Assembly (NCBI RefSeq): GCF_040545875.1
Contig: NZ_JBEPMR010000004.1
Reading direction: 5' to 3' (one strand)
DNA from: Faecalicatena_A orotica
GTDB lineage: Bacteria; Bacillota; Clostridia; Lachnospirales; Lachnospiraceae
DNA: 64,000 bases
Below the pieces are notes generated by a model. It had not been told where the DNA came from, made no database searches, and was given only the letters and a program-made list of their open reading frames with translations. Numbering within the stretch: the first letter of the stretch is position 1; each line of letters starts with the position of its first letter. A program made the translations under genes and the position numbers. Below are positions 26,716 through 35,270 of this stretch, piece after piece.

Positions 26716-27258
26716 CTATTCACCTTCATGAGGATTCATATAGGAAATCTGGAAGGTTAATGTTGCCTGATAGGACCCTGCCTTTGCTGCTTCCCAATCC
26801 GCCTGGGTGATCTCAGCCGTCAGGGGTGTCTTGGTTCCGGTCTTCGTGCTCTCATCGTATATCACGCTGGTAAAAGCTGTCGTTTTATCTTCCCCGCAAA
26901 TCATAAATGGAATAGTGTAGGAATCCTTGATTGTATGGGCGAGGCTGGTCTGATTCGACAGCGTCACCGTCACATAGGAATCCGGCTCCAGATTACCTTC
27001 CTCATAGACAAGACTTCCGATGGAGGTGGAGGTGTTGTCAAAGGCAATCTGCGCCTGCCTGGGAATCACAACGATGTAGGAAGCGTCCTTCCGTGCCGAA
27101 AGCTGCGTGGCACCTTCCTTTTGCTCTGTAGTAAGCTGCTGGTCCTGCTCCTCTGCACGCGCCGTGAGCGTGCCGCCGGGAAGCATCACTGCAATGCAAA
27201 GGGGAACTGCAGTGCAAAGCAGCCCACTGACAAGACGCTGCTTTATGCTTTTTTTCAT
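26716..27258 (-). CDS. Small secreted surface protein, paralogue 1 (WxL-like ending)
   Basis: 180 residues from ATG 27258 (AGGAAACAAATT). A signal peptide ends TARA. The mature part is beta-rich, with YIVVIPRQAQIAF near its start and AGSYQATLTFQISY at its end. The two motifs recur in the three other small proteins of this operon, so they are tandem paralogues. The ending recalls the distal motif of WxL wall-binding domains (AGxYxaxLxWxL), without the Trp. Function is unknown; surface attachment is a guess. Confidence 0.7.
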   Translation of the reverse strand: MKKSIKQRLVSGLLCTAVPLCIAVMLPGGTLTARAEEQDQQLTTEQKEGATQLSARKDASYIVVIPRQAQIAFDNTSTSIGSLVYEEGNLEPDSYVTVTLSNQTSLAHTIKDSYTIPFMICGEDKTTAFTSVIYDESTKTGTKTPLTAEITQADWEAAKAGSYQATLTFQISYMNPHEGE

Positions 27259-27309
27259 TAATTTGTTTCCTGATTCATTTCTATTTTGTATCATCTTTTC
27301 AATCCCCCC

Positions 27310-27879
27310 CTACTCACCTGTAGACGCTACAAGGGTATATGCTACCTGAAAGGTCACTGTGCCCGTGTAATCCCCTGCCTTGATGTCCGCACTGCCGTCT
27401 GCATCCGCAGGCGCTCCAAAAGTCAGTGTCCCTGTGCCTGGCAGGGCAGTCGTATCGTGTTCTTTGAAAGCCGCCACCGCCGTGTTGCTGTCTATCGAAC
27501 TATTTCCCAGCTTAAGGGGCGCATAGATTTCGTAGCCCGTGTCATTGGTTCTTGCAAGTTTCACCTTTCCCTCTGTAAGCCCCCCGCTTACCTTGACCTG
27601 CACCTGATAATTCGGCTCCGCGTTGATCTTTGTGGCTGTAATCTGCATCGTAATATCCTTCGAAGAAAGCTTTACCGCCCGCGGGATTACTACCGTGTAA
27701 TCCGGGGTCACGTTGTAGCTGAGACTGGTGCTCGCAGTTTGCTCACTCTCTCCTTTTCCGATGCTTGTCGATTCGTCAGCGGCAAATGCCGTCATGGAAA
27801 GGCTGCACACCAGTAGGATTGCTGCTGCAAAACCGACGGCAGGCCTGCTTCTTTTTCCCTTTTTTGCTTCTGTTTTCAT
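27310..27879 (-). CDS. Small secreted surface protein, paralogue 2
   Basis: 189 residues. Signal peptide (VGFAAAILLVCSLSMTAFA), YTVVIPRAVKLSSKDITMQI near the mature N-terminus and AGDYTGTVTFQVAYTL near the end. AAGGAGGAATAGC precedes the ATG. Paralogous to the products at 26716, 27891 and 29020, and spaced 11 bp from the gene before it. Confidence 0.72.
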   Translation of the reverse strand: MKTEAKKGKRSRPAVGFAAAILLVCSLSMTAFAADESTSIGKGESEQTASTSLSYNVTPDYTVVIPRAVKLSSKDITMQITATKINAEPNYQVQVKVSGGLTEGKVKLARTNDTGYEIYAPLKLGNSSIDSNTAVAAFKEHDTTALPGTGTLTFGAPADADGSADIKAGDYTGTVTFQVAYTLVASTGE

Positions 27880-27890
27880 GCTATTCCTCC

Positions 27891-28484
27891 TTACGGTTTT
27901 TCTTTTTCATAGGATATTTCAAACATCATCCTGCCTTCATACTCACCGCTCTGCTGCGCTTCGTCCGGCGCGCTGAAATGTATGCTGCCTCCTGCGACTT
28001 TGGCGTTAGAAGTACCCGTTAGTCCATAAAATTCGGCGGCAATATTATTCGTCCTACTTAAATCGATAAACTTATCCGATGTGGTGTCCCTGACACTGAG
28101 CATCGTAGTCAGCACCTGAGTGGAATCCGACTTACTAATCAGGCTGATGCCCCCCGCCCCATTAAAGGAATCCGCCTTCACGCGCACGCGCACCGTATAG
28201 CCCGGTTCCGTATTTGTCGCAGCCGTAATGGCTGCCACGCCGCCCTCCGCAGTGCCGCCCAGTTCTCCGTCCACACGGAAATCCATAGATGGGTAGATGG
28301 TGACCGCTTTAGGAATCGTAACGGTATAGCTGCTATCCACCTGAAGACTCACAGACAGGCTCTTTTCCTCATCTGCCGCCAGTGCCGTGAAGCCGCTTAA
28401 AAGCCCCAGCGCCGCCATCAGGCACAATGTAAGGCAAAGCCTGTTCAACCCGCGCTTGTTTTTCTGTCCTTTTTGCACGCTCAT
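27891..28484 (-). CDS. Small secreted surface protein, paralogue 3
   Basis: 197 residues. Basic N-terminus, hydrophobic signal ending FTALAA, YTVTIPKAVTIYPSMDFRV at the start and SGEYEGRMMFEISYEKEKP at the end. AGGAGGGACAG precedes the ATG at 28484. Same fold pattern as the other paralogues. Confidence 0.72.
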   Translation of the reverse strand: MSVQKGQKNKRGLNRLCLTLCLMAALGLLSGFTALAADEEKSLSVSLQVDSSYTVTIPKAVTIYPSMDFRVDGELGGTAEGGVAAITAATNTEPGYTVRVRVKADSFNGAGGISLISKSDSTQVLTTMLSVRDTTSDKFIDLSRTNNIAAEFYGLTGTSNAKVAGGSIHFSAPDEAQQSGEYEGRMMFEISYEKEKP

Positions 28485-28493
28485 CTGTCCCTC

Positions 28494-29003
28494 CTATTCC
28501 ACGATCAGCTCGAACTTCACTTCGGAGCCGTTTAACTCCGTCTGCTCATCGTTCATCATATAGCACTGGTATTTCAGGGTGCTGTCGGGATAACTTCCTG
28601 CCTCCAGAGACTGGTTCAAGGTGATGGTATAGAAGCCTTTGCCCGGCTTCACCAGATCTGACTTCCAAAGCTCAGTTCCATCGGGCAGCAACAGTGTCAT
28701 GATAAAGTAGCAGTCATTGACTTCGGGATTATAGAGGTTCACTGCCTGCTCCATCTCATCTGCCCGGAAAGTCATGGACTTAAATCCGGGGATGGCGATT
28801 CCGGCGCTTTCGCCGCCTTTCTCCGGCTCCTTGACCCCCTGCCAATCCTCTGCGTCAGAGTCCACCGCTCCTGTACTTTTTGCGGGTTTGTCCGCCCCAT
28901 CTGAAAGCTTCATTCCAAGATATACTCCGCCCCCCACCAGAAGCCCGGCAAGGAAGATCAGCAATGCAGTCTTCCATATTTTTTTATCTTTTTTCTGTTT
29001 CAC
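28494..29003 (-). CDS. Membrane-anchored extracellular protein of the surface operon
   Basis: 169 residues from a GTG at 29003, preceded by AAGGAGG; the open frame upstream overlaps the previous gene and starts only with TTG. It has a basic N-terminus, one membrane helix (TALLIFLAGLLVGGGVYLGM) and an extracellular beta-rich domain. It is not a paralogue of the four small proteins, although it ends in a similar beta-strand style. It may be the membrane partner that holds the secreted proteins (inference from operon). Confidence 0.65.
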   Translation of the reverse strand: MKQKKDKKIWKTALLIFLAGLLVGGGVYLGMKLSDGADKPAKSTGAVDSDAEDWQGVKEPEKGGESAGIAIPGFKSMTFRADEMEQAVNLYNPEVNDCYFIMTLLLPDGTELWKSDLVKPGKGFYTITLNQSLEAGSYPDSTLKYQCYMMNDEQTELNGSEVKFELIVE

Positions 29004-29019
29004 GTTTATGTTGTCCTCC

Positions 29020-29607
29020 TTACTTGGCCGCTTCCAGTGCAATCGTGAACACGACCGTTCCCTTGTATACGCCCGCCTTTGTATTCGTCAGCTCCGACTG
29101 GGGCGTGAGCTGGAGCGTACCTATATGGGTATCCTGCGAAGCAATATCGCTGTAGGAGGTGATAACCTCTGTTCCTTTGACCGCTGTAAACTCCGCATCA
29201 GACGCTGCCCTTTTTGCCAGCGCTGCCGTCACGGCATCCGCCTCGTTCCCTGTCTGCTTTACATTTCCCGCCATGTCATAACGCTCCAAAGTAAGCTGTC
29301 CGCTCTTCACGCTGTCCGTCTCCTTCAGGCGTACGGTCAGACGCTTGCCCACGGCGATATTAGTTTTCGCACCCACAGAAATATCCACTGTGGAGGACTC
29401 TCCCGGCGTAAGGTTGACGCTGGCCGGGATGATTACCGTGTAAGCTCCCTCCTGAACATAGCTGCCGCTGCTTCCCACCTCCGTCCGGTGCTCCGTGCTT
29501 TCCGCTGCCTCTGCCTGCATGCCCGACAAAGCTATGCCTGATAAAAGCAGACCGCAGAGCAGCAACGCAGAGTGGAAGAAAGCTGCTTTTCTTTTTCTAC
29601 TGCCCAT
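29020..29607 (-). CDS. Small secreted surface protein, paralogue 4
   Basis: 195 residues from ATG 29607, which lies 8 bp after GGAGG and inside the last codons of the large upstream gene, so the two overlap. Signal peptide ends MQAEAA. Motifs YTVIIPASVNLTPGESSTV and AGVYKGTVVFTIALEAAK place it with the paralogues. Confidence 0.72.
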   Translation of the reverse strand: MGSRKRKAAFFHSALLLCGLLLSGIALSGMQAEAAESTEHRTEVGSSGSYVQEGAYTVIIPASVNLTPGESSTVDISVGAKTNIAVGKRLTVRLKETDSVKSGQLTLERYDMAGNVKQTGNEADAVTAALAKRAASDAEFTAVKGTEVITSYSDIASQDTHIGTLQLTPQSELTNTKAGVYKGTVVFTIALEAAK

Positions 29608-32600
29608 TGATCGTACCTCCATTCTTCTCTATTGTGGCTGCAACATCGGTTGTGGCTGCACCGTTCAGGGTAAGCTCCAGATTACCGCCGTTCAAAGTGA
29701 CCGTTCCGCCCGTCTCGGCTAATGAGACCGGCTTGCTCTTGGCATTGATAGGCAGCCATATGACCAGCGGCGCAGAGGGAGATTCAACTACCATCTCCGG
29801 CACACTCTTGACCGTTACCGTCCCGGCAATTGGATTTACACACTCATCCGCACCCGTCAGGTAACTGCTTTGATTCAGTTCCACCGCTCCTCCATTGACG
29901 ATAAAAGAGGAGTTTGCATCCAGCGACAATGCAGGGAAAGCCACCTTCCTGTTATCCGGATCTTTCACCACGATACCTTTTTCATGCGCGCTTATCGCAT
30001 TGCCTGGTAAGGTAATGTACTCGTACTCTAGCATATGTCTCAATACGTCACTTTCGTTTGCATCAGTGTAGTACTCTTCTGTCCGTGAGCAGAACTCGTA
30101 ATCTGTTCCCGAAGACGTGGACTCGCTTCCATCCGTAATATCCTCTTTGCCGTACTGGCCGCCATTCGCCTTCAGTGTTCCCTTCCCCTCAATGGTAAAT
30201 GTCGAAGATGTCAGGACAACGCCCTCCGCCTGCAGCCTTTCGCTGTCCTGAATCCGGCTTTCCAAGGTCAGGCTGTCTGCGCTTTCCGGAAGATTCAAAA
30301 TAATCTGAGAATGGCTTGCCGTAAATACTCCTCCCTCAACATCATAGGAAGCTCCCAAGTAATTTTCTACGCCCACCTCAATGGAAGCCAGCTTCACATG
30401 CGTATGACTACTTTCATAACAGTATTTCTCCTCTCCAGTATTTGAATCCGTCCAGATGTAGAAGCCAGAAACACTTTCTGTGGTAATCGCCCCCATCTTG
30501 ACCCAATAACTATACGGATACAAATTGGGTCCTTTCACATCGTCGCCTTTCTTTAGCATTCCCTCTGCATTCGTCCGCGTCAGGCTCGTTTCCCCAGCCA
30601 CAGTAAGTGCCGTATTCTTTGCATTGTCAAAATGCATGGTCCCCAGCTTACTGCCATCCACCGTGAGGGCAATATTCTCCGTACCTGCCACCTGCACGTC
30701 ACCGCTGGTGTTCAGTCCTTCTAGCTTAATGGAAAAATCCCGCGGCGAGGAACTGCTGCTGCCACCGATAGTCAGGGTATTGGCTGTCTGGTTCCCACTC
30801 TGTGTGATACGGTAATTTCCATGAAATGTCTCCGTGGTGTCTCCCTGGGTATAGCCGTCGCCGCTGACGGTGATGCTCCCACCAGAGAGATCCAGTACCT
30901 GCGTTGCCGTACCATAGCTGGCGTAAAAGCTGACTGCTCCGCTGTAGCTGCCCGCCCGGACGGACTGTGGATTCTGCACTTCGCCGGTTATTACCTTTGT
31001 GTAACTTCCCTTTGTTTTATCCGATTCCCGATTATCTGTATCTGTACGCACATTCACTTCCGTCACAGGAATCTTGATATTCATGGTGTAGTTCTCATCC
31101 GCATCGTTATATAGCGTGATCATGCCCTCGTCACTTGTAACAGGGGTCAGCATCAAGGATCGGGAATCTTCCGTGATGCTGTCGTAATCGATGGTAAATG
31201 TAAACTCTGCCTTCTGGAAATCCGCCTGATCCAGAGATACTGTATAGCTGGCTAAAGCTGTGTCTGACTTGGTATAGGCCGTGAGGCTCTTGTCCCCATC
31301 CATCGTTCCCGACCAGACCGCGCCCTCTGTTCCGTCGCGCCAGCCTGAGGTGCTGTAGCCCGTATCCGCATAGGTAAGCTCTACTTGAATCTTCGTACCT
31401 CTTTTTATCTGAAAACCGGGGACATTCTCATAGAGATCCGTAAGCGTCTCCCCTTTTTCATTCTTAACCGTATAGCCAGTGGCCAAGGTGGAATACTGCA
31501 GGGTCAGAGTGCAGGGATTGATTCGCTTCGCCTCGGTCAGTGCAATACGGTTCAATGCGGATTTATAGGAAGCCTTGCATTCATAACTGAAATCATTGGA
31601 GTCCGTGTACTGCACCGTGTAGGGTGTATCCATTGGCCAATAACTAAGCCACCCTTCCCCTATGGAAATGTCCGTACCCCCAATGCTCACCTTGCTTACG
31701 CCTGTCAGAGGGAGCTGCGAGCTATAAACCTTCTGTCCCTCAGGGTTGGATACAGCGCACCTGATACTGCCCGCAGACAAAAAACCGGCTTCGTCTATGG
31801 TCAGTGTTCCGCTGCTTCCTGAGGCAGCGCCGTTCCCCTCTCCGATATCGGTGGATACGCCGTCCGCCTGCAGGCGTCCGCTTGTCAGAATGACCTTGCC
31901 GCCGTTTCCGGCTGCGCCTCCGTTTCCGCCATCGTGCCCGTCCATGCCGTCATATCTGCCGTGCTTATCATGCTTCGTTCCGTCTGCACCTTCACCGCCG
32001 CTGGTGCCGGAGCCGGCCTTTCCCGGCCGGTCGTCTCTTAAAAAACTTTCACCCACTCCGCCAATCCCGGGACGGCCGTTAACATAGCCTTGGCCGCCAC
32101 CGCCTCCTCCGCCTCCTCCGAGAGCGTAATCACCAATTGTCTCCGGCCGTTTCGTATGCGCGTAATAGCCCCCATAGCCGCCGTAACCGCCAGCCCCGGC
32201 TCCTCCGCCTCCTCCGCCGATTCCGGCCGCCGGATAACCACCTCCGCCTGTACCGCGCTGTCCGGTGCCGCCGTAAAGATCACCCTCAAGCACATAAAAC
32301 AAGCCAAAACTGACGCCTGTGCCACTGCTGGCATCGCCTTTTTTATATTCGCCCGCCGTGGTGTCGATATTGCCGGCGGTGCCGCCCTGTCCTCCGGAAG
32401 CCCGCACTGTCACACCGGAGGAATCGATATTGACTGTTCCACAGTTCCCCCCTGCGTTCCCATCAACCGCATCTTGAATATCCGAAGAATAATGGTTTTT
32501 CAGATACATAGGAATGGCACTATAATTCAGATCTAACTCGTGGTACTTTTTCGCCGCTTCAAAATAATGGTCCCATGTATAGTAGCTCATGGCCTTGCCG

Positions 32601-33217
32601 CCCAAACCACCAGAACCGCCGATTCCGGCTCCGGCGCCTCCGCCGCCCGCGCCTCCGTTTTTCTGGTCGTTATCGGAGGAGCCTTTCAGTTCCGGCTTGT
32701 ACGTCACGTTGGTACCGCCATCTCCGGCATTTCCGCCGATGGCATTCAGAGTTCCGCCACCGTAAATATTCAGCGCAGCGCCCTGCTGCACCTCGATACC
32801 GGCACTTCCTGGACGGAAACACCAGCCGTTGCCGCCCCATATTGTCACGTTGGCCTCTATGTATAGATTCAGGGTCGCACCCTTTTGGACCTGAATGCCG
32901 GGTTGGGAATCTTTCCCCTCCTGCGCATCGTCTCCGCCGATATTGTTGCTCACATGAAGCGTTACCGCAGCGCCTTCTTTGATGGTGATTTTTTTATAAT
33001 GAAGGTTAAGGCGGATATCTCCATAGTCAAATATAGATGATTCATACTTCAGGCGGTATGTGCCGCTATCCAGCTCATGTTCCCAATCAAGACCGCTGAT
33101 TTCCGTTTCACCGGCGGCCTGCACCGTCTGCTGTGTCCAAGGCAGTCCAGTCAGCATAACCACCGCCGCTATAAGCCCGGACAACACCTTCCCTGCCACT
33201 CCTCGTTTCATTCCCAT
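29597..33217 (-). CDS. Large glycine-rich secreted surface protein
   Basis: 1206 residues. Signal peptide (LSGLIAAVVMLTGLPW..TVQAA). The first ~450 residues hold repeats with strongly glycine-rich stretches (GGAGGGGAGAGIGGSGG, GGGGGAGAGGYGGYGG) between short beta-strand units typical of beta-helix adhesins. About residues 640-790 contain a unit like the small paralogues (AGSYSGAVSFYASYG). The C-terminal part again has beta-solenoid-like repeats with (L/V)xxNGG turns. No membrane anchor is visible. First gene of the operon behind the promoter at 33328-33356. Family not recognised; an adhesin or matrix protein is the best guess. Confidence 0.75.
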   Translation of the reverse strand: MGMKRGVAGKVLSGLIAAVVMLTGLPWTQQTVQAAGETEISGLDWEHELDSGTYRLKYESSIFDYGDIRLNLHYKKITIKEGAAVTLHVSNNIGGDDAQEGKDSQPGIQVQKGATLNLYIEANVTIWGGNGWCFRPGSAGIEVQQGAALNIYGGGTLNAIGGNAGDGGTNVTYKPELKGSSDNDQKNGGAGGGGAGAGIGGSGGLGGKAMSYYTWDHYFEAAKKYHELDLNYSAIPMYLKNHYSSDIQDAVDGNAGGNCGTVNIDSSGVTVRASGGQGGTAGNIDTTAGEYKKGDASSGTGVSFGLFYVLEGDLYGGTGQRGTGGGGYPAAGIGGGGGGAGAGGYGGYGGYYAHTKRPETIGDYALGGGGGGGGGQGYVNGRPGIGGVGESFLRDDRPGKAGSGTSGGEGADGTKHDKHGRYDGMDGHDGGNGGAAGNGGKVILTSGRLQADGVSTDIGEGNGAASGSSGTLTIDEAGFLSAGSIRCAVSNPEGQKVYSSQLPLTGVSKVSIGGTDISIGEGWLSYWPMDTPYTVQYTDSNDFSYECKASYKSALNRIALTEAKRINPCTLTLQYSTLATGYTVKNEKGETLTDLYENVPGFQIKRGTKIQVELTYADTGYSTSGWRDGTEGAVWSGTMDGDKSLTAYTKSDTALASYTVSLDQADFQKAEFTFTIDYDSITEDSRSLMLTPVTSDEGMITLYNDADENYTMNIKIPVTEVNVRTDTDNRESDKTKGSYTKVITGEVQNPQSVRAGSYSGAVSFYASYGTATQVLDLSGGSITVSGDGYTQGDTTETFHGNYRITQSGNQTANTLTIGGSSSSSPRDFSIKLEGLNTSGDVQVAGTENIALTVDGSKLGTMHFDNAKNTALTVAGETSLTRTNAEGMLKKGDDVKGPNLYPYSYWVKMGAITTESVSGFYIWTDSNTGEEKYCYESSHTHVKLASIEVGVENYLGASYDVEGGVFTASHSQIILNLPESADSLTLESRIQDSERLQAEGVVLTSSTFTIEGKGTLKANGGQYGKEDITDGSESTSSGTDYEFCSRTEEYYTDANESDVLRHMLEYEYITLPGNAISAHEKGIVVKDPDNRKVAFPALSLDANSSFIVNGGAVELNQSSYLTGADECVNPIAGTVTVKSVPEMVVESPSAPLVIWLPINAKSKPVSLAETGGTVTLNGGNLELTLNGAATTDVAATIEKNGGTINGQ

Positions 33218-33327
33218 AGCATCTCTGCTCCTCTCTTTTGCCGATTTTTCTATTTTTTATCTTCCTACACCGTGCTTTCACCAGTGTGACAATAACCTCT
33301 TTTTTTAAAGAATCATATGTTTAGAGT

Positions 33328-33356
33328 AGTTTATCATACGCTATTTTCCATGTCAA
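33328..33356 (-). promoter_or_regulatory. Promoter of the surface-protein operon
   Basis: On the minus strand TTGACA (33351-33356), 17 bp, TAAACT (33328-33333), leaving a leader of about 105 nt before the large gene. Confidence 0.6.
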
Positions 33357-33425
33357 ATGTTATAATTATCATGCAATAAATCAGAATTAACGGTAATTTT
33401 ACGTGTATTATTTGTTCTATTTATA

Positions 33426-33454
33426 TTGCAGTTTTTCATTCTTACTGCTATACT
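33426..33454 (+). promoter_or_regulatory. Promoter of the NTF2-LytTR regulator
   Basis: TTGCAG (33426-33431), 17 bp, TATACT (33449-33454), 31 bp before the start codon. The two divergent promoters share a 268-bp AT-rich region. Confidence 0.6.
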
Positions 33455-33485
33455 TGATTAATCACATGACAGGGGAGGAGAACAT

Positions 33486-34310
33486 ATGGGGAAGCCTATC
33501 ATCACAGAATCTGAAATCATTCAGATGACACTGGAGAATGTCCGCAGTTTTTACCAGCGCAATCCAGACATAACCATCTCACCCATGACAGACAATTTCA
33601 TGTGGATTGGTTCAAATGATTTTCAATGGTGTCAAAGTCTTGAAGAATTTAATCTGATTACCAAAAAGGAATTTAATGAGTCACCTGTCACGCTCTCAGA
33701 TGAGGAGTATCACCTGCTTTTCCATGAACGGAATGTGTGGATAGTGTATGGACGTTACAAAGCGACGACGATGCTCAGGGATGGCTCAGTCATCCACGCA
33801 CATGTACGCGGCACTTATGTATGGCGTAGAATTGATGGTGAAATAAAGCTGGCTCATGTTCATGGTTCCCATGCCCAAGACATTCCACTCAATCAGCTGT
33901 TGCCTCCACCAGAACCACTGACAGCAGACACGGACTACTTTGAGTATATGAAGCGCATGGATACAGTAAAAGCCAACGAGAAAAAGTTATCCTTCCGCGA
34001 CAAGGATAAAAATCACCGCTATCTTCTCCCCTCCGAAATCCTATATATGAAGTCCGCACTCCAATGGACCATTGTCCATACGATTACTGGCAGTTTTCAG
34101 ATCATAGGATTGTTAGCGGACCATGAGCCCGAAATGCCGGATACGTTCTGCCGAATCCATAAAAGCTATCTTGTCAACAGCATGTATATTGCTTCCATCC
34201 GCCGTTACAAAGCAGTCCTAAAAAATGGGGAGGAATTGCCGGTCAGCAAAGAGCGATACATGAATCTAAAACGCTATTTAGAAGACAAAAAATCCGATGC
34301 TGTAGTCTGA
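33486..34310 (+). CDS. Regulator with NTF2/SnoaL-like sensor and LytTR DNA-binding domain
   Basis: 274 residues, AGGGGAGGAGAACAT before the ATG. Residues ~1-140 resemble an NTF2/SnoaL-like ligand-binding fold (SFYQRNPDITISPMTDNFMW, VRGTYVWRRIDGEIKLAHVH). Residues ~165-270 form a LytTR domain (ILYMKSALQWTIVHTITGSF, FCRIHKSYLVNSMYIASI). There is no receiver domain, so it is not a classic response regulator; a small ligand may control it directly. It is divergent from the surface-protein operon, its likely target (inference). Confidence 0.85.
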   Translation: MGKPIITESEIIQMTLENVRSFYQRNPDITISPMTDNFMWIGSNDFQWCQSLEEFNLITKKEFNESPVTLSDEEYHLLFHERNVWIVYGRYKATTMLRDGSVIHAHVRGTYVWRRIDGEIKLAHVHGSHAQDIPLNQLLPPPEPLTADTDYFEYMKRMDTVKANEKKLSFRDKDKNHRYLLPSEILYMKSALQWTIVHTITGSFQIIGLLADHEPEMPDTFCRIHKSYLVNSMYIASIRRYKAVLKNGEELPVSKERYMNLKRYLEDKKSDAVV

Positions 34311-34330
34311 TCGTACAGCATCGGATTTTC
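34290..34330. terminator. Bidirectional terminator between regulator and C-glycoside operon
   Basis: A perfect 15-bp stem, AAATCCGATGCTGTA with TACAGCATCGGATTT, with A/T runs both sides. It overlaps the regulator's stop and lies 10 bp from the end of the convergent operon. Confidence 0.9.
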
Positions 34331-34339
34331 CACTTCAGA

Positions 34340-35254
34340 TTAAATCACATAGTTTCTCAAGTATTTTGCACTCAGCACTACTGCCTTCTTTGCCTCCTCG
34401 AGACTTCCTTCAAACGCCTTATCCTCTACTTCGATACAAGTATATCCTTTGTACCCGATATCGGTAAGGGCGGATACATATCTGCCCCAGTCCACATCCC
34501 CGAGTCCCGGAAGTTTGGGTGACATGTATTCCAGCGGTGCCGCCATGATTCCTACATCGGCGAGCCTGTCTTCATATACCTTGATATCTTTGTAGTGTAC
34601 ATGGAAGATCTTGTCTTTAAACTCATACAATGGCTTAATATAGTCAATTCTCTGCCATACAAAATGAGACGGGTCATAATTTATGCCCAGATTCGGACTA
34701 TCAAGAATCTCAAAAACCTTCCTCCAGTTTGCCGGTGAGGTCATCAGGTTTTGTCCCCCCGGCCATTCATCTTCGGTGAACAGCATCGGACAGTTTTCAA
34801 TAGCGATCTTAACACCTTTCTCTTCTGCGTATTTCACAATCGGGGGCCATACCTCTTTCACAATTTCCAGATTTTCTGTGACTGTCTTTTGTGGGTCCCT
34901 TCCAATAAAAGTAGTAACCATATTCACATCCAGCATTGCAGATGCGTCTATCAGATTATAAAGATGTGTTATATAAGCCTCCCTCTTCTCCAGATCTGGT
35001 TCCAGTGTATTCGGATAGTATGCAAGAGAAGAGATTTCAACGCCCCTTTCTTTACAATACTCATTGATGTATTTCGCCTTTTCCTGATTCAGACCGGCCA
35101 CATCGATATGGCTGACTCCTGCATAACGCCTTGATGCGCCCCCTTGCGGCCAGCATGCAACTTCCAGACATTCCAGATGGTTCTCTGCCGCAAAGTCAAC
35201 AACCTCTTCAAAACGCATTTCCTCACATATCGCTGTGATAAATCCCAATTTCAT
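34340..35254 (-). CDS. Sugar isomerase/epimerase-like TIM-barrel protein
   Basis: 304 residues of the xylose-isomerase-like/AP-endonuclease-2 TIM-barrel superfamily. Metal-site candidates are Glu in VKIAIENCP, Asp/His in GINYDPSHFVW, His in IFHVHYKDIKV and Glu in YTCIEVEDKAF. It is the last gene of the C-glycoside operon, 17 bp after the flavoprotein. By context it may isomerise or cleave the 3-keto sugar released by the deglycosidase (inference). It is clearly different from the alpha-subunit-like TIM barrel at 36642. Confidence 0.85.
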   Translation of the reverse strand: MKLGFITAICEEMRFEEVVDFAAENHLECLEVACWPQGGASRRYAGVSHIDVAGLNQEKAKYINEYCKERGVEISSLAYYPNTLEPDLEKREAYITHLYNLIDASAMLDVNMVTTFIGRDPQKTVTENLEIVKEVWPPIVKYAEEKGVKIAIENCPMLFTEDEWPGGQNLMTSPANWRKVFEILDSPNLGINYDPSHFVWQRIDYIKPLYEFKDKIFHVHYKDIKVYEDRLADVGIMAAPLEYMSPKLPGLGDVDWGRYVSALTDIGYKGYTCIEVEDKAFEGSLEEAKKAVVLSAKYLRNYVI

Positions 35255-35270
35255 GCTGTGACCTCCTATT

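Noticed and set aside
29607..33308. Long plus-strand open frames opposite the glycine-rich gene
   Set aside because: They are antisense shadows of a GC-skewed repeat gene, without ribosome sites or recognisable domains.
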